A stretch of DNA of 64,000 nt from Hydractinia symbiolongicarpus (GCF_029227915.1 NC_079875.1:13203001-13267000), one strand, 5' to 3'; shown: positions 25,447 to 36,340, counted from the stretch's first letter. A program made the numbers and translations. The notes: generated by a model from the sequence alone, not told the origin.

Positions 25447-28341
25447 ATGAATGTTAAAACTGTGAGAGTGATAGGTAAGGAGTTGCACGAAAATATATTA
25501 TTATCCTTAGGAATTTTTAATTTAAAGTCTTATCTTCATCTGTTATTTTAATTTTTTTCATTGTTGGTTGATTGCTCGTTCGCTTAGGTATCGCAGTAAT
25601 ATTGGTGATTCTTTTACTCTACCCATATAACCTTTTTTTAGTTTATGCTGGGAGAAATTTGAAAACAAAGAAAAAGGACGGTAAATTCTTATTTTGTTAC
25701 TACCATATGCAGGAACGAATTCCTCACATATGCAGTTTATTCTATTTTTCGGTTGAGATTCCATGGACATTTTGTTCGAATGAGCTTATCCAAAACATTC
25801 CTGGCAAATTTCATCTAAGTTGGACGATGCATTAAATCCATCGTTAATGTTTGCTCTAATATCAAAACTGTAGAGAATATACTTATTCCTTTAGCTGACC
25901 CACTGGCTTCCGTTGTACTCAAACTTGGCAAACATAAACAAAACAGTCAGCGAATTCGAAGTAGAAATCCAAAGTGGAATGAAGAGTTTGCTTTGTAAGT
26001 TTTGACAAGTATGCAATAAGAATATAAAATTCGAAACCAAAACACTATCCAACTGACCTTTCCCCATTTCTTGAATTTACTATGACATGCGACACTTTAG
26101 AGGGTATTGCTAATTATAAATACAGCTTGGTTTTCAATAAAGTCCAAAACGTTAAGCAACATCTGTTGTGTCACTTTGTTGTGCAATAAAGTCATAACAA
26201 GTCCAATGTGAAAGGTCAAGTTGAATTACAAACTAAGGTCTTTTAAGTTGCAAATAACACAATAAGATCGATTAAACTTGCAAATCGTACACATATAACA
26301 TTCTGTCTTAAAAAAATGTTGTATAGCTACAAGATTAAGTCCATTTTCCGCCCAATTTTTCTGCGAGATGTAATTACCCCCAATCTTAAAGTGAGGGTGA
26401 CACGGAACTATTTCAAGTTGTATGAAATATTCTTTTATGTCTTTTTGCCATTTATCAAAATAAAAAGCTGCGTTTTCTTTCTTCGTCTGCTAAACATGAA
26501 GATGGTATTTTAATTTTATTTTTTAATTCCTCTTTATATAGCACTGTCTTGGAGTTGAAAGGATCTTTGAAGATGACAGTGAAGGATAAAGATGATGTTA
26601 TTGGACGAATAATTATTCCAGTTACTGAAATTCCCCCAGACGTACATTTTTTAAAATGGATTTCCCTAAACGAAACGGAGAGGAAATCACCTTTCTCCAT
26701 CGTGGGTGAAATTTGTTTGGATTATTGGTTAGATGTGTGCACTGGGGAAGGAAAAGTTGAAAAAATAAATTCGAAAGGCCGAAGAAGATTTTCCTTGTTT
26801 CAAAATAATTTTTTGACCTTTAACTCACCTAAAGAAATATGTGAAGAACAACCTGTGTGTGAAATACTTCAAAATGAAAACCAATTCAAACAACGAAGAC
26901 ATACATACGCTGGATTCCCATCCAAAGTGGAGTTACAGACTTCAAATACACATGAAAGAGATTCCAATACCATTAAAAATGATATTTTAAAGACCGACGG
27001 AACGACGGACCCTTTTCTAAAAACAGCCAAAAGAAAGTACACATACGCTTGCTTATTTCCAGCTAAAGATGCGCTTCCACAAATACCGAAAATAAAGGGG
27101 AATTTAGATCTACTAAAAGTGTCGAATGATCCAATAGCCGCTGCGGTAACAGAGAGGGAAACGTTAAATGTTCCGGTAACAGAGGAAAGCACTGTAAACA
27201 ATCCAGTAACAAAAAGGGGTGCATTAATTGGCCCGGTGAGAGAAAGAATAGGAGTAGATACAAAAAGCATAAATCTAGAAGCGTCAAAAAATGATGTGAG
27301 TAATCATTTTGTGACAAACAGTGACTGTTCATCAATTCCAAAGAATTTTAGCCGCACAAACGTAATACCTGTTAATAATTCGAAAAACGTTAAACCGATT
27401 CCAAACACAAATGGAGAGACAGAACCTGAGTTTGTAATGTTTTCACTGAGAAATAGGAAACATGTGAGGGGTGAGACGTTTTCTTTCTTTTCATTTCTTT
27501 TCTTTTTTTATCTTTCTGCGAATTCTACAAAAATTGCATTCTGTAATTCTATCACCCTTGTTCCCAGGGATTTTTACGTTTTTAATATGAGAAGTCAATA
27601 ATCCATGGGAACGAGGGTGTAACGCCATAATGCAGAATGGTTTAGAGATGGGTCGTCGTGAACCTCTCACATAGCTCGGCTAGAGATGAAGAATTCAACA
27701 GATAGATGAATCAAACAAATTCTTTCATGTTCCTTTAGATTCTAGTTATTTTTCAGATTGTTCAGAAGAAGAAGAAAATAAAGATGAAGTTTTAGAAATG
27801 TTAGAAAAGCAAAACCATCGTAAGTAGAAAACGTGTTCTGCAAAGTACATGTCTTGTTTATGTCGAGACGATCGTCTTGCTGTCAAAAATCAAAATATTA
27901 AAACAACATTGGGTAAAACGTTGACTTTTCTTGACAAATTCATAACTATTTTTTAAATACACAGTAAGCGGCAGGAAAGACCACGGGTTTACTCGTCGTA
28001 CATCATAATTCTGCTCGTCGTACAAACTTTGCGTATCGTTATTTTGTGCATCTTTATCACACGTGGTATACAGCTATAATTACACTTGCAATTTACTGCA
28101 TAACTTTTTGATACAATTTCTTACAAAAAGGCATCGTTCATTTCAACATAAACCCCTCCCAGGGAATCTTGTAAATAATCAGGTCACAACTTGATAAGAA
28201 GGTTTTAACGTATTGTGAAATTGTTTATTTAACGTCTTAGATTTAAAGCAAAAAAATCAAGAGTTGCGAGAATACAAGGATAAACTTGTTGTCTACTTGA
28301 TGGAGAATTATCCAGACGCTTTAGAAGCAACCATCAGATGA
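25447..28341 (+). CDS. RAB11FIP-like: Rab11-family-interacting-protein-like gene, divergent copy (C2 plus altered RBD)
   Basis: Exons 25447-25474, 25642-25680, 25895-25994, 26542-27470, 27757-27819, 28241-28341 give 1260 nt (419 aa plus stop), all in phase. The start is the first ATG after an in-frame TAG. Residues 1-120 form a C2 domain (VRVIVYAGRNL, DADPLASVVLKLGK, NPKWNEEFAF, KDKDDVIGRIIIPV), a lipid-binding module in class I FIPs. Residues 130-365 are low complexity with a repeated PVTE/PVTK pattern near 240-275. The C-terminus (387-419) is the FIP Rab11-binding helix, ELREYKDKLVVYLMENYP. The usual YID motif is YKD here (Lys399), which predicts loss of Rab11 binding. There is no TIG domain, unlike the paralogue at 31554-36340. 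Exons 2 and 3 have the same lengths (39 and 100 nt) as in that paralogue. It may be a living but diverged gene. Confidence 0.85.
27553..27619. mobile_element. Short palindromic MITE (CCCTTGTTCCCAGGG ends)
   Basis: Imperfect inverted repeats CACCCTTGTTCCCAGGGA and TCCATGGGAACGAGGGTG enclose about 30 bp. It sits in intron 4 of the plus-strand FIP gene and belongs to the CCTCGT/CCCAGGG family. Confidence 0.7.
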
Positions 28342-28410
28342 GTCGTACTACAGAACCTCATCCCCGTATCAGTTACATGGTTTGACACCAACAGTGGCAC
28401 TGTCTTGAAG

Positions 28411-28486
28411 AAAGATTTGTTAACTTGCTTTCTAACAGAGAATTTATCCAGATGCTTTGGAAGCAGCCAGCAGGCGAATAATACTA
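28411..28486 (+). pseudogene. Decayed duplicate of the FIP Rab11-binding-helix exon
   Basis: Aligns with 28276-28350 of the upstream final exon. The conceptual reading starts K-D-L-L-T-C-F-L-T-E-N, then needs a one-base shift to continue YPDALEAASRR. The last 48 bp match best (GAGAATT..ATCCAGAYGCTTT and onward). No acceptor precedes it. Confidence 0.75.
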
Positions 28487-29577
28487 TAAAAGTATTTGCG
28501 TGATTTTTGCTTTGTTTTCGCACCACTTAAAATGTTTTTACAAGGAGTAGGCCGGGTTGGAAGAGACACATCAATCTTGCAAAAAGGCAACATCATTTAC
28601 GAACTGTTTACAATTCCTTTTTCTACAAGACATTACATTTTTGTATTTTTCTGGAGAAAATGGATGTGCAATATAGGTGGCAACCAGGGGGAAAAGACAG
28701 TTGCTCTTCACCATTGATTTTAAAAACTTCGACCATCACAAACCAATAATGAAATTTCATAACTTAACTTGCTTTGTGTTTAAAAGACCTATCCGTCAAT
28801 TTTATTTTAATTTTGCTTACAAAATATACCAATGCTCCTTGAAACTATTTCGCTTTCTACAGGTCTGTGTCCGGCAGTCTTGTACATGACTAAGGTGTAC
28901 ATACTTGGCCCCAGGAGCTCTTGGCCCCTGAGCCGTTATTACAGAGAGGCCAATAAATTAATCAATGAGAACGAGATTGAAAAATGCATATTTTTAAATG
29001 CCAACAGTAATAATACTTCTATAAAACCACCCAAAATTTTTAACTTGAATTTAAAGCTTTTGATAAAAACTGTTTAAAAAAACCATTTCGAGTCTACGCT
29101 CTCTTCCTAAAGACGAAATTTGTTTAAATCGCCTTTTTAACACCCCTCTCTCCCTTAAAGATCAGTAAAACAGTAAAAAGCTAACCAAGTAGTATAGCAT
29201 AGCAATTAATTTGAGATTATCTATGTTTAGATGTGTACAATATTTGTAAACGTCAGTTATCATATCATCTTCGTTCCAGGTGTCATTCCAAGTGCCAGGT
29301 GTCTCGTATTTTAATCGCGAGGTGAGACGAGAGACGAGGTCAGTCGGTAATAACAAACAGACGCTAAAATTTTTTTTAAAAATTTAGTCACCGAGTCAAA
29401 ATTTGACCCCTTTTTTACGAATAAGCTGGTCGAATATAATTATGCAGTTATTAAAAGTGACATTATGTTTTGTGCTTTGAACATCGGCCAAAGAAGAACA
29501 AGAAGATCAAGAAAAACAAAAAGAACAGGAAGAAGAATAAGAATAAGAAGAACAACAACAAGCGAACAACAACAAAC

Positions 29578-29619
29578 AATGCTTCACCCCGATCAGAGGT
29601 CTCATTGGGGTGAAGCATT
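29578..29619. repeat. Perfect 13-bp inverted repeat with 16-nt loop
   Basis: AATGCTTCACCCC at 29578-29590 is reverse-complemented exactly at 29607-29619. The loop contains GATCAGAGGTCTC. A transcript would form a stable hairpin. Confidence 0.85.
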
Positions 29620-29699
29620 CTCTGTTGAGAATGAAATACGGATGTGCTATGATAAATATTCACCTATATGTATACACACCATCCGGATAAACTATCTGA

Positions 29700-29812
29700 G
29701 TTCATCACTAACATATTGACGCACGTAGTGCAGTGGGTTCGTCTGCAGCTCCCAGTTCTGGGGACCGCGGATCGAATCCCGTTCACTGCTTGGCAGTATG
29801 TTAGTGATGAAC
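29700..29812 (+). repeat. tRNA-like sequence enclosed in a perfect 16-bp inverted repeat
   Basis: GTTCATCACTAACATA at 29700-29715 is mirrored exactly at 29797-29812. The 81-nt interior holds a pol III-like A box (TAGTGCAGTGGG) and a B box/T-arm (CGGATCGAATCCCG). It could be a tRNA-derived SINE head inside a foldback element, or a tRNA pseudogene. The interior does not show a complete 7-bp acceptor stem, so a functional tRNA is unlikely. Confidence 0.6.
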
Positions 29813-30157
29813 AAAGTAGTTCTTCTTCAATATAAAGCGCCATTTTGTTTCTTTTCTTATGACGTCAAATTAGATTTTGAACTAACGTTTAATTTGTGTA
29901 ACACAATTTAAAAAATTTAGTCGACACAAATCTTGCATTGATCCAAGACATACTAGTTAGCAGTCAACAGCTAATAATGACTTTAGATGTTGTGTCCTAT
30001 TGTTGACAGACGAATAGAAAGCTGAACAAACGAGAGAAACGCCTCGCTTACTCAGAAGATTGAAACATGGAATGAGTACATCCGTGTTTAGGGGAAAAAT
30101 CGTGTTGCTGAAAGGGGAGCGATTGGGGGCTCTTAAAAATAGAAGGAAGAAAAAATT

Positions 30158-30783
30158 ATGGACATCCAAACAAGGCTTATAAATTGGGAAAACAAAGATG
30201 TAGTATTAGAAGACCTTAATCTAACGAAAGATTCGTAACCGAACTACTTGAGAAGCGAGAAGCATACAAAGAAAAAGCTAAAAAAGTCCATGCGAAATTG
30301 AAGCAAGCTGAAAAAGAAAACTAAATCCTTCATTGTGATGTTGATACATTAAAAGCATTTACTTTATGGTTGGAGCAGAAGAGGGCAAAATCGTTTATTT
30401 GAGGATGCAAAATAACTTTTTGTTTCACATAATCTTTTTAGCACGTAAAAAAAACAGTAATCGTTTTCGATCCAGCCTGAAAAATTGACGTAGCCGGATA
30501 TTTTATCTTCAAATTTTTTTGTTTATTTTTTTTTCTATAGTTCTAGCGAAAAAGCTCTATTAATCCTTACTAATGAAGTCACAAAACCCAATCCAGCTAC
30601 TTTCTTACCAACACAATCCAATGAAGTTAAAACAACTCGCTATGCCAATACAGAAAAAATAAACTGAAAGAAATACAATCATCACCAACTGACACTAAAA
30701 CCAACACTGGACTTTCTCTCAAAGCCTTCTACCAATACTCCAGCGTGCTCCAGCAGAACTATCCTGACGTGCTCTACATCTAA
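30158..30783 (+). pseudogene. Frameshifted coding-like region, coiled-coil character
   Basis: An ATG-led frame reads MDIQTRLINWENKDVVLED and stops. In the next frame a strongly charged helix follows (LLEKREAYKEKAKKVHAKLK), then a stop and further broken pieces. The last piece ends in LQQNYPDVLYI just before a TAA at 30781, which vaguely recalls the FIP tail NYPDAL. No intact gene model is possible. It could be a third decayed FIP relative or part of a transposon protein. Confidence 0.35.
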
Positions 30784-31159
30784 ACTGACCTGACTGGGAA
30801 TACTAACACAGTTAGTAGAATGCCTACGTTGTGTAAAATGGTTAGATTTTACACAAAGGTGGTACTCTCCTAAAGAGGTTTGTTGAACACTCTTAAGTTT
30901 AGTGTATGAAGGATGTTAAAGAGACATGCGATGCGTTCTTCTGAAATCTTACTGGTAAAGAAAATCAGTTTTTTGGTAATAATTGGTATTTTGAATGTGA
31001 GAAAATTCCACTCAGATGACAGAAATATTTTAAATGATTCTTTGGCTGATGTTGCGAGTTGCTGCAAGAAATAGCCATATTTGCTATCCGCTTGCAAGCA
31101 AAAAGAATCGTACACACGAAATAGCCAATGCAATACATTTTTATTCACTCTTTTTCTAC

Positions 31160-31212
31160 TAGCGAAATGCCGTAAAATTTTAAGGACGGGCAAACCTACG
31201 GGATAACGACTA
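31160..31212 (+). mobile_element. Possible degenerate Helitron 3' end
   Basis: GACGGGCAAACCTACGGGATAACGACTAGT-like sequence closely follows the 3' end of the mini-Helitron at 37918-38051, with the same CTAACGACTAG-type finish, but only one arm of the terminal hairpin is intact. No 5' end was found. Confidence 0.45.
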
Positions 31213-31530
31213 GTACAGTTACATTTTGATAGGTTACATTGGGAGGATAGCACACCGGATAGAAGGGAAAGAAAAATAAGAGTAGCGACATCAAGTGTTG
31301 TGTGTTTCACACATGTATTTATTCTGCAGTTACATTTTAATACGTTGCATGAGGAGGATAGTACACTGGATGCTGGGGAAAGAAAAATCATAGAAACGAC
31401 ATAAACTGTTGTGTGTTTCACACATGTCTGTCATTATATTTTAAAACGTTGCACTAGGATAGTACACTGGATATAAGGGAAAGAAAAATAACAGAAGCGA
31501 CATAAAGTGTTGTGTTTCACACATTTATTA
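31213..31530. repeat. Tandem repeat, three units of about 95-110 bp
   Basis: Units start near 31213, 31325 and 31435. Each has ACATTTTRATA, then GGATAGYACACYGGAT, AAGGGAAAGAAAAAT, GCGACATMAASTGTTG and TTTCACACATGT. The array ends about 25 bp from the stop codon of the minus-strand FIP gene, so it probably lies in or next to that gene's 3' UTR. Confidence 0.85.
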
Positions 31531-31553
31531 ATTTGTGTTATTAATTTATTGAT

Positions 31554-34500
31554 TTATCTGTACATTTTGCTAGACTCTAATGCGTCAGGATATTTATCCA
31601 TCAGGTAGACGACCAATTTGTCGATGTATTCTCGTAACTCACGATTGTCGTACCTCAAATCTAAAAATAGCAGAATCACACATTATTAACTCGTTACAAT
31701 AAAGTGCTATTTTGACAAATACAGTTTCGTGTTCTTGTGAAGATCAAAGGAGATTTAACTATGAGAAGAAGGGCGAGAATAAAAAAATATCGGAATACGC
31801 GATCACCATGATTTGTGTTCGTCATGTATTGGTTGATAAATTGTAAAGAAGCAAACCTTCAACCTCATCCCCAGGGCTTGTTTGTTTTGTCCGTAACTGG
31901 CGTTTTCAATATTAAAATCTAAGCAGGCTTTGGCAAGAGGTTGTTGTCTGTCTTGCTATAAAAACTATACTTACGGTCGTTCTCCATGCGCAGATGCTCG
32001 ATAACCTCGTCTTTGTCTCGATCAGCATCTGAAGCCCCTGATGAACGACCAGAATCTATAATAATTTCCACGCCTTGCAATAGCTTAAGTTTTACTCAAA
32101 AGATTTTCTAAATAGGGAACTATTCCAAAAATGCTCCACTCTCTGAAACAACACCAGAAAAAAGAGTGCACACACATTTCACACTTTCTACTTATTGAAT
32201 TATTGTAACAAGCGAGGCAACACAAAGGTTATTGTGGGTAAATAAATGTGTAAATTTTAAGGCCATTATATTTTCTGACATCGACAGATTTTAAACTTTG
32301 ACATCCTTTTTGTTTTTGCAGATTTTCATGTTTTTTCTTTTAACAATTACTTACCTACAACTCCATTTTGCTCAACATCTTCGCCATTTTCATTTTTCTG
32401 TTCTTCTACAAACTCAAACATAACTTTTGATGACGACATACCGCCGCTTCTCGTTGAGATGGATATGGGTCCGACACCTTCTGACTCACTAGTGGTGCAC
32501 ATAATTTTAGACGATGTATAATATTCTAGACTGGATAAACAATTACATCCAGCCACCATTAGTCTTGTAATATCTTCTGGAGATGCACCTAAGTTTTTTC
32601 CTGTTATTTGTATTAGTGTACCCCCTGTAACTGGCCCTGACTTTGGTATAATGTTTAATACTTTAGGGGGGTAATTCTGTTCTTTTATAGTTGGTAGTTG
32701 ACCTAAAACATTCATTTCTGTAAAAGAGTTCCTTCTTGGCTCCGCTGCTGAATTCGAGTTAAGCACTAGCGTACTAGTTGCTCGGCGCACGTTGCTATTG
32801 ACATAAGAGGAGGGTGCAAGTAACGATGACTTGTCCTTCTCCACAGATGAAAGTTTTAAATTAGTTTTACTTCGATGTGATAAATCCTCTACAGAGACAG
32901 AGCCTCGTATTGATGTTACACCCGATGCGTATGAATGTCTTCTAGACTCGTCTTCTTTTAGCCTTCGTATTGATTCCGGACTTTTACCGGTTAACCGGTT
33001 TAAAGTTTTATTAAAATATTTCATTGGCTTTGTTGATTTACTTCCAAGAGATGGCGGAGCAAGTAGCGACGCGTCATCATAGTAATCTTCCACCCAGCAG
33101 TCAATACAAAGTTCTCCGCTCGGATTCGAATTCTTCTTATGCGGACCAAGAGGAACCCATTTTAGAAAATGTTCTTCCGAGGGAATCTCGTTAACCGGAA
33201 TAATAATTTGTCCAAGTGGATCATCTTTATCTTTGATGTTGATTTTTAACGGAATTTTCTGATCAGTTATGGTGCTAAAAGTAATCAAATATAAGCCTAG
33301 AGCTTCGGCACAAATTTTTAAATTTTAAGATTTTATTAAAAATCAAACTTGCACTCGCTAGAAGTTGCGTAAAAAGGGTGGCTGTTGCAAGCAAAAGGAC
33401 CCAATTTGCCGTCATAAAAAAATTCGTCGCAATTTCGGAAAAAAACCTGGGAACGAGATAAGCTGATTTTAAATTTACTTACAAAGTCGATTCCTCGTTC
33501 CATTTTGCATTTCGATCACGTATTTGTGACGTGCAACATTTTTCTTTTCCAAATCCAAAAACAACCCAAGCTAGTGGATCACCTAAATAAATAATAGACA
33601 CAAGTGATGAGAATTAGTTTGCAAATGTCAGATTTGGTTAGCGTCCTGAGCACAAGGTTGGGTTAGGATACCTACTGCTTGATGCAGTGCATTCCACGTG
33701 GATTTATGTATAATTGGCTATTAAAGCGCACTTTAGAAAACATATTACAAGCCCTTTTCTCCAGGGCGTGTTTCCTATATAATAAATTTGGTGACCTGCT
33801 GCTCCAGGTAATAGACCCTGGACAACAGAGACAAAGTAGCTATTTATTGCTTACAACAGATGCCAATTAAATGACGTCACTTACCGTCTCCCTTCTTCTG
33901 TTTTAAATTTCTTGATGAATAAACTAAAAATATGAAATAAAAATATATTAAAAACTTATTTCGTACTTCTAATTGGTAGGACATCAGAATTTAGATTCAA
34001 ATCTCTCTTTACACATAAAACAAGCTAAATGAGTATTCTCGTCCCCAGGATTTGTTGCCTGATGTCAAAACCGACAGCGCTTACTTGAGGGCTAACAAGT
34101 TTCTTTTCCGCCGGCCTTAAATTAAAAAAAAGCAAGAACCCCTGCGGACGAGGTTGGTTATTTCGTTGCAATAATTTCATACAAGAAATTTTGCTCGCTT
34201 TTTAAGATTTTCTTCACCCGCCAAATGCCTTTTCTGAACTTGCGCGTCAAATCGATTAGTTTGCACATTTCTTCCTCAAGGCTTCGAAATTTTCGAGAAC
34301 AACTTCAGAAAAACCTAACTTTGCTTTTCCTTTTCACTTTAATGGCTGGTTTACATGCTGTTGTTTAATTAACGTTATAAACTATTCCTCCGCCCTTTCA
34401 ATTCTAGCACTTAATAGAAGCCTTCTTCCCATGGTTCTGCCTTCTACAACTCCGTAAAGGCATAAAAGGGGCAATGGGCGTGAAAAGGTGAAACAGATAC

Positions 34501-36340
34501 TAGCTGCTTTTATTGATGTTGTAATGTATAATACACAGCTCGTGAGGTCTGTGCCTAAGGACTTTATACATACATTAGACAGTTGGTGATTCAAAACTTT
34601 AAGAGACGATAGGAAACAGCACAATTAAAACATATTAGAGAATTTTTGTTTGTTTTGAAGTCATTTTTATGTAAATCACAAAAACAGTTCACCCTCGTCC
34701 CCAGGGTGTTTTGTATTTTTGATATGAGAGAAAACGACGAAATCTCTCATATCAAGAAGGCAAAAAACCCTGGCGACGAGGGTGATCAACAATTTTTTCG
34801 CTTACTAGTTTTAAAAATTACTTGCCTTTTTTGACGAAATAAAAAAAAATTCCTGTGTTTGCTACTTCAAATTTCGTTTTACTGAAACAAAATTCGAGTC
34901 AATCGAAAGTCGACAGAGTTCGAGTTGTCTCTCTCTCTCGCGCGCGCTCCAGTTTGTATACACTCATTATCTAATTGAAATTACAGTTAAAACATTTAAA
35001 GAACAAAAGGATCCTTACTAATTTTCTATACATAGCAATAATTTCCGGATATGTCTAATCAATTTTAAGTAGATAAATATTAATGATCTTTAATACACGG
35101 CGGGAATCTTTTATACACGCAACAATAAACACTCTTGAGCTAACGTGCAATATCTTCATTGTTATTTTTGTAACTAACGAGGTCATTTCAAGATGCTGGC
35201 AAGGTTACCATAAACTTGTTAATACTACAGGTTACATGGTGAGCATTGCGCATGCGCGGGAATGCTACGAACGGATATGAAGTAACCAAAAAAGTTGAAC
35301 ACGCGTATGATAATGTAATTAATGGTACAAATCAAATTATGTCTAAAAATTGAAGAAAAATTTTATCAAAACTTCGACCAGGTATTTTTTAAAGATGATG
35401 GCCTGTTTTATCAAAAAGTAAATACTCGAACAACATATATCGTACGAGAACATCAATGGTCGATTATTTTGTCATCATTAAGATTCATGACCTTATCCAT
35501 GTGTCAATACCTGACGTTACAAATTGACATATACTTCGTGTGTGTGTATGCAAAACATAAAGTTTTGTTTATGTAGACAAACTTTTGTTTGTTTCACTGA
35601 TTACGTCTGTTCGACCAATTCAAAAGAAGGAAGGCTCACTCGCATATCGACTGTGATGCCTTCCCGAGATTGTAAACGCTGTGTTTTCTGATAACATAGC
35701 TTGTGGATCCTTAAGAATTAAAAATTGGAAAAAATGTTTGGACATTACCTAGACCCCGGGGTTTCTTCAAATATTATCTGCAGAAAAAGAGATCTGGTGA
35801 TATGTTTTGTACTCTTTTTAATTTTATATTTACATGGCTAACAGTCATAAATACATTTCTTGCCAGTACAGCCATCATGCTTACTAAGCAAATTTCATCC
35901 AATAACCGATTAACATTTATTTATCTCTGATAAGCTGGATGTTTATCTCAGTTCTTTCGCCTCCATATATCGCCATGGTAACTTTATGAACGCGACAATG
36001 CACGATTAGTTACGAATGTATGCACACTGGCTAGTACTAACTTGAACGCCCAAAATGCATTTTTCAACGCCAAACGCCCGTACGAAAGACTGCACAAAAA
36101 GCAAAATTCAAACGTATTTTTTTAAAATATCAAAATCAAATGGATTTTTACAAATAATTCTTATTTTTACTTCTTCCTTTATAAACAGCGAATAATCCAA
36201 GTTTTTATTTTATGTTTTTCTCACCTTTAACTATAATAACATTTTGTTTTTAATATCCAAGAAAAAGTTGTGTGGTCACACCACCTCTAAAGTAAGTTCC
36301 TACCTGTTACTTTTACCGTTTTGGGTCTTCGTGTGTCCAT
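31554..36340 (-). CDS. RAB11FIP-like: Rab11-family-interacting protein with C2, Sec5-like TIG/IPT and Rab11-binding domains
   Basis: Exons 5' to 3': 36304-36340, 33885-33923, 33483-33582, 32355-33274, 31975-32055, 31554-31660; 1284 nt, 427 aa plus stop, all junctions GT/AG and in phase. The ATG at 36340 is the first after an in-frame TAG. Residues 5-122 are a C2 domain (TVKVTVYSSRNL, GDPLAWVVFGFGKEK, KDKDDPLGQIIIPV). Residues 260-348 are a TIG/IPT immunoglobulin-like fold (PPKVLNIIPKSGPVTGG, ITGKNLG, SSKIMC, STRSGGMSSSKVMFEF) whose closest match in my memory is the N-terminal TIG of exocyst Sec5/EXOC2. Residues 385-427 are the FIP Rab11-binding helix with YID intact (Y404-I405-D406). Class I FIPs act on recycling endosomes as Rab11 effectors. 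The linker has RRHSYA and RRNSF, candidate basophilic-kinase sites. AATAAA lies at 31545-31550. Exons 2 and 3 match the convergent paralogue in length. Confidence 0.88.
34037..34156. mobile_element. MITE with TCTCGTCCCCAGG / CCTGCGGACGAGG ends
   Basis: Imperfect terminal inverted repeats about 120 bp apart in intron 1 of the minus-strand FIP gene. The interior has the TTGCCTGATGTCAAAA and GGCCTTAAATTAAAAAAA blocks shared with the remnant at 9290-9410. Confidence 0.65.
34690..34784. mobile_element. Palindromic MITE, well preserved
   Basis: The 95-bp element is almost wholly self-complementary. CACCCTCGTCCCCAGGGT pairs with ACCCTGGCGACGAGGGTG, and the centre GATATGAGAG pairs with CTCTCATATC. 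It lies in intron 1 of the minus-strand FIP gene. Confidence 0.85.
34928..34948. repeat. TC microsatellite grading into CGCGCG
   Basis: A short TCTCTCTCTC run continues directly into CGCGCGC. Confidence 0.8.

Larger units (their letters stand above)
28342..31553. other. Spacer between the 3' ends of the two convergent FIP genes
   Basis: Contains a decayed copy of the FIP C-terminal exon (28411-28486), a MITE-like segment with GGCCCCAGGAGCTCTTGG near 28910, two perfect-arm hairpins (29578-29619 and 29700-29812), a frameshifted open region (30158-30783) and a tandem repeat (31213-31530). Confidence 0.6.

Noticed and set aside
26869-27341. Long minus-strand frames opposite the plus-strand FIP exon 4
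   Set aside because: Shadows of the real coding exon; the plus-strand model has domain matches and in-phase splice sites.
30870-31421. 183-codon minus-strand open frame with internal repeats
   Set aside because: Its repeated segments are translations of the 100-bp DNA tandem repeat, and part covers a Helitron-like end. No sign of a real protein.
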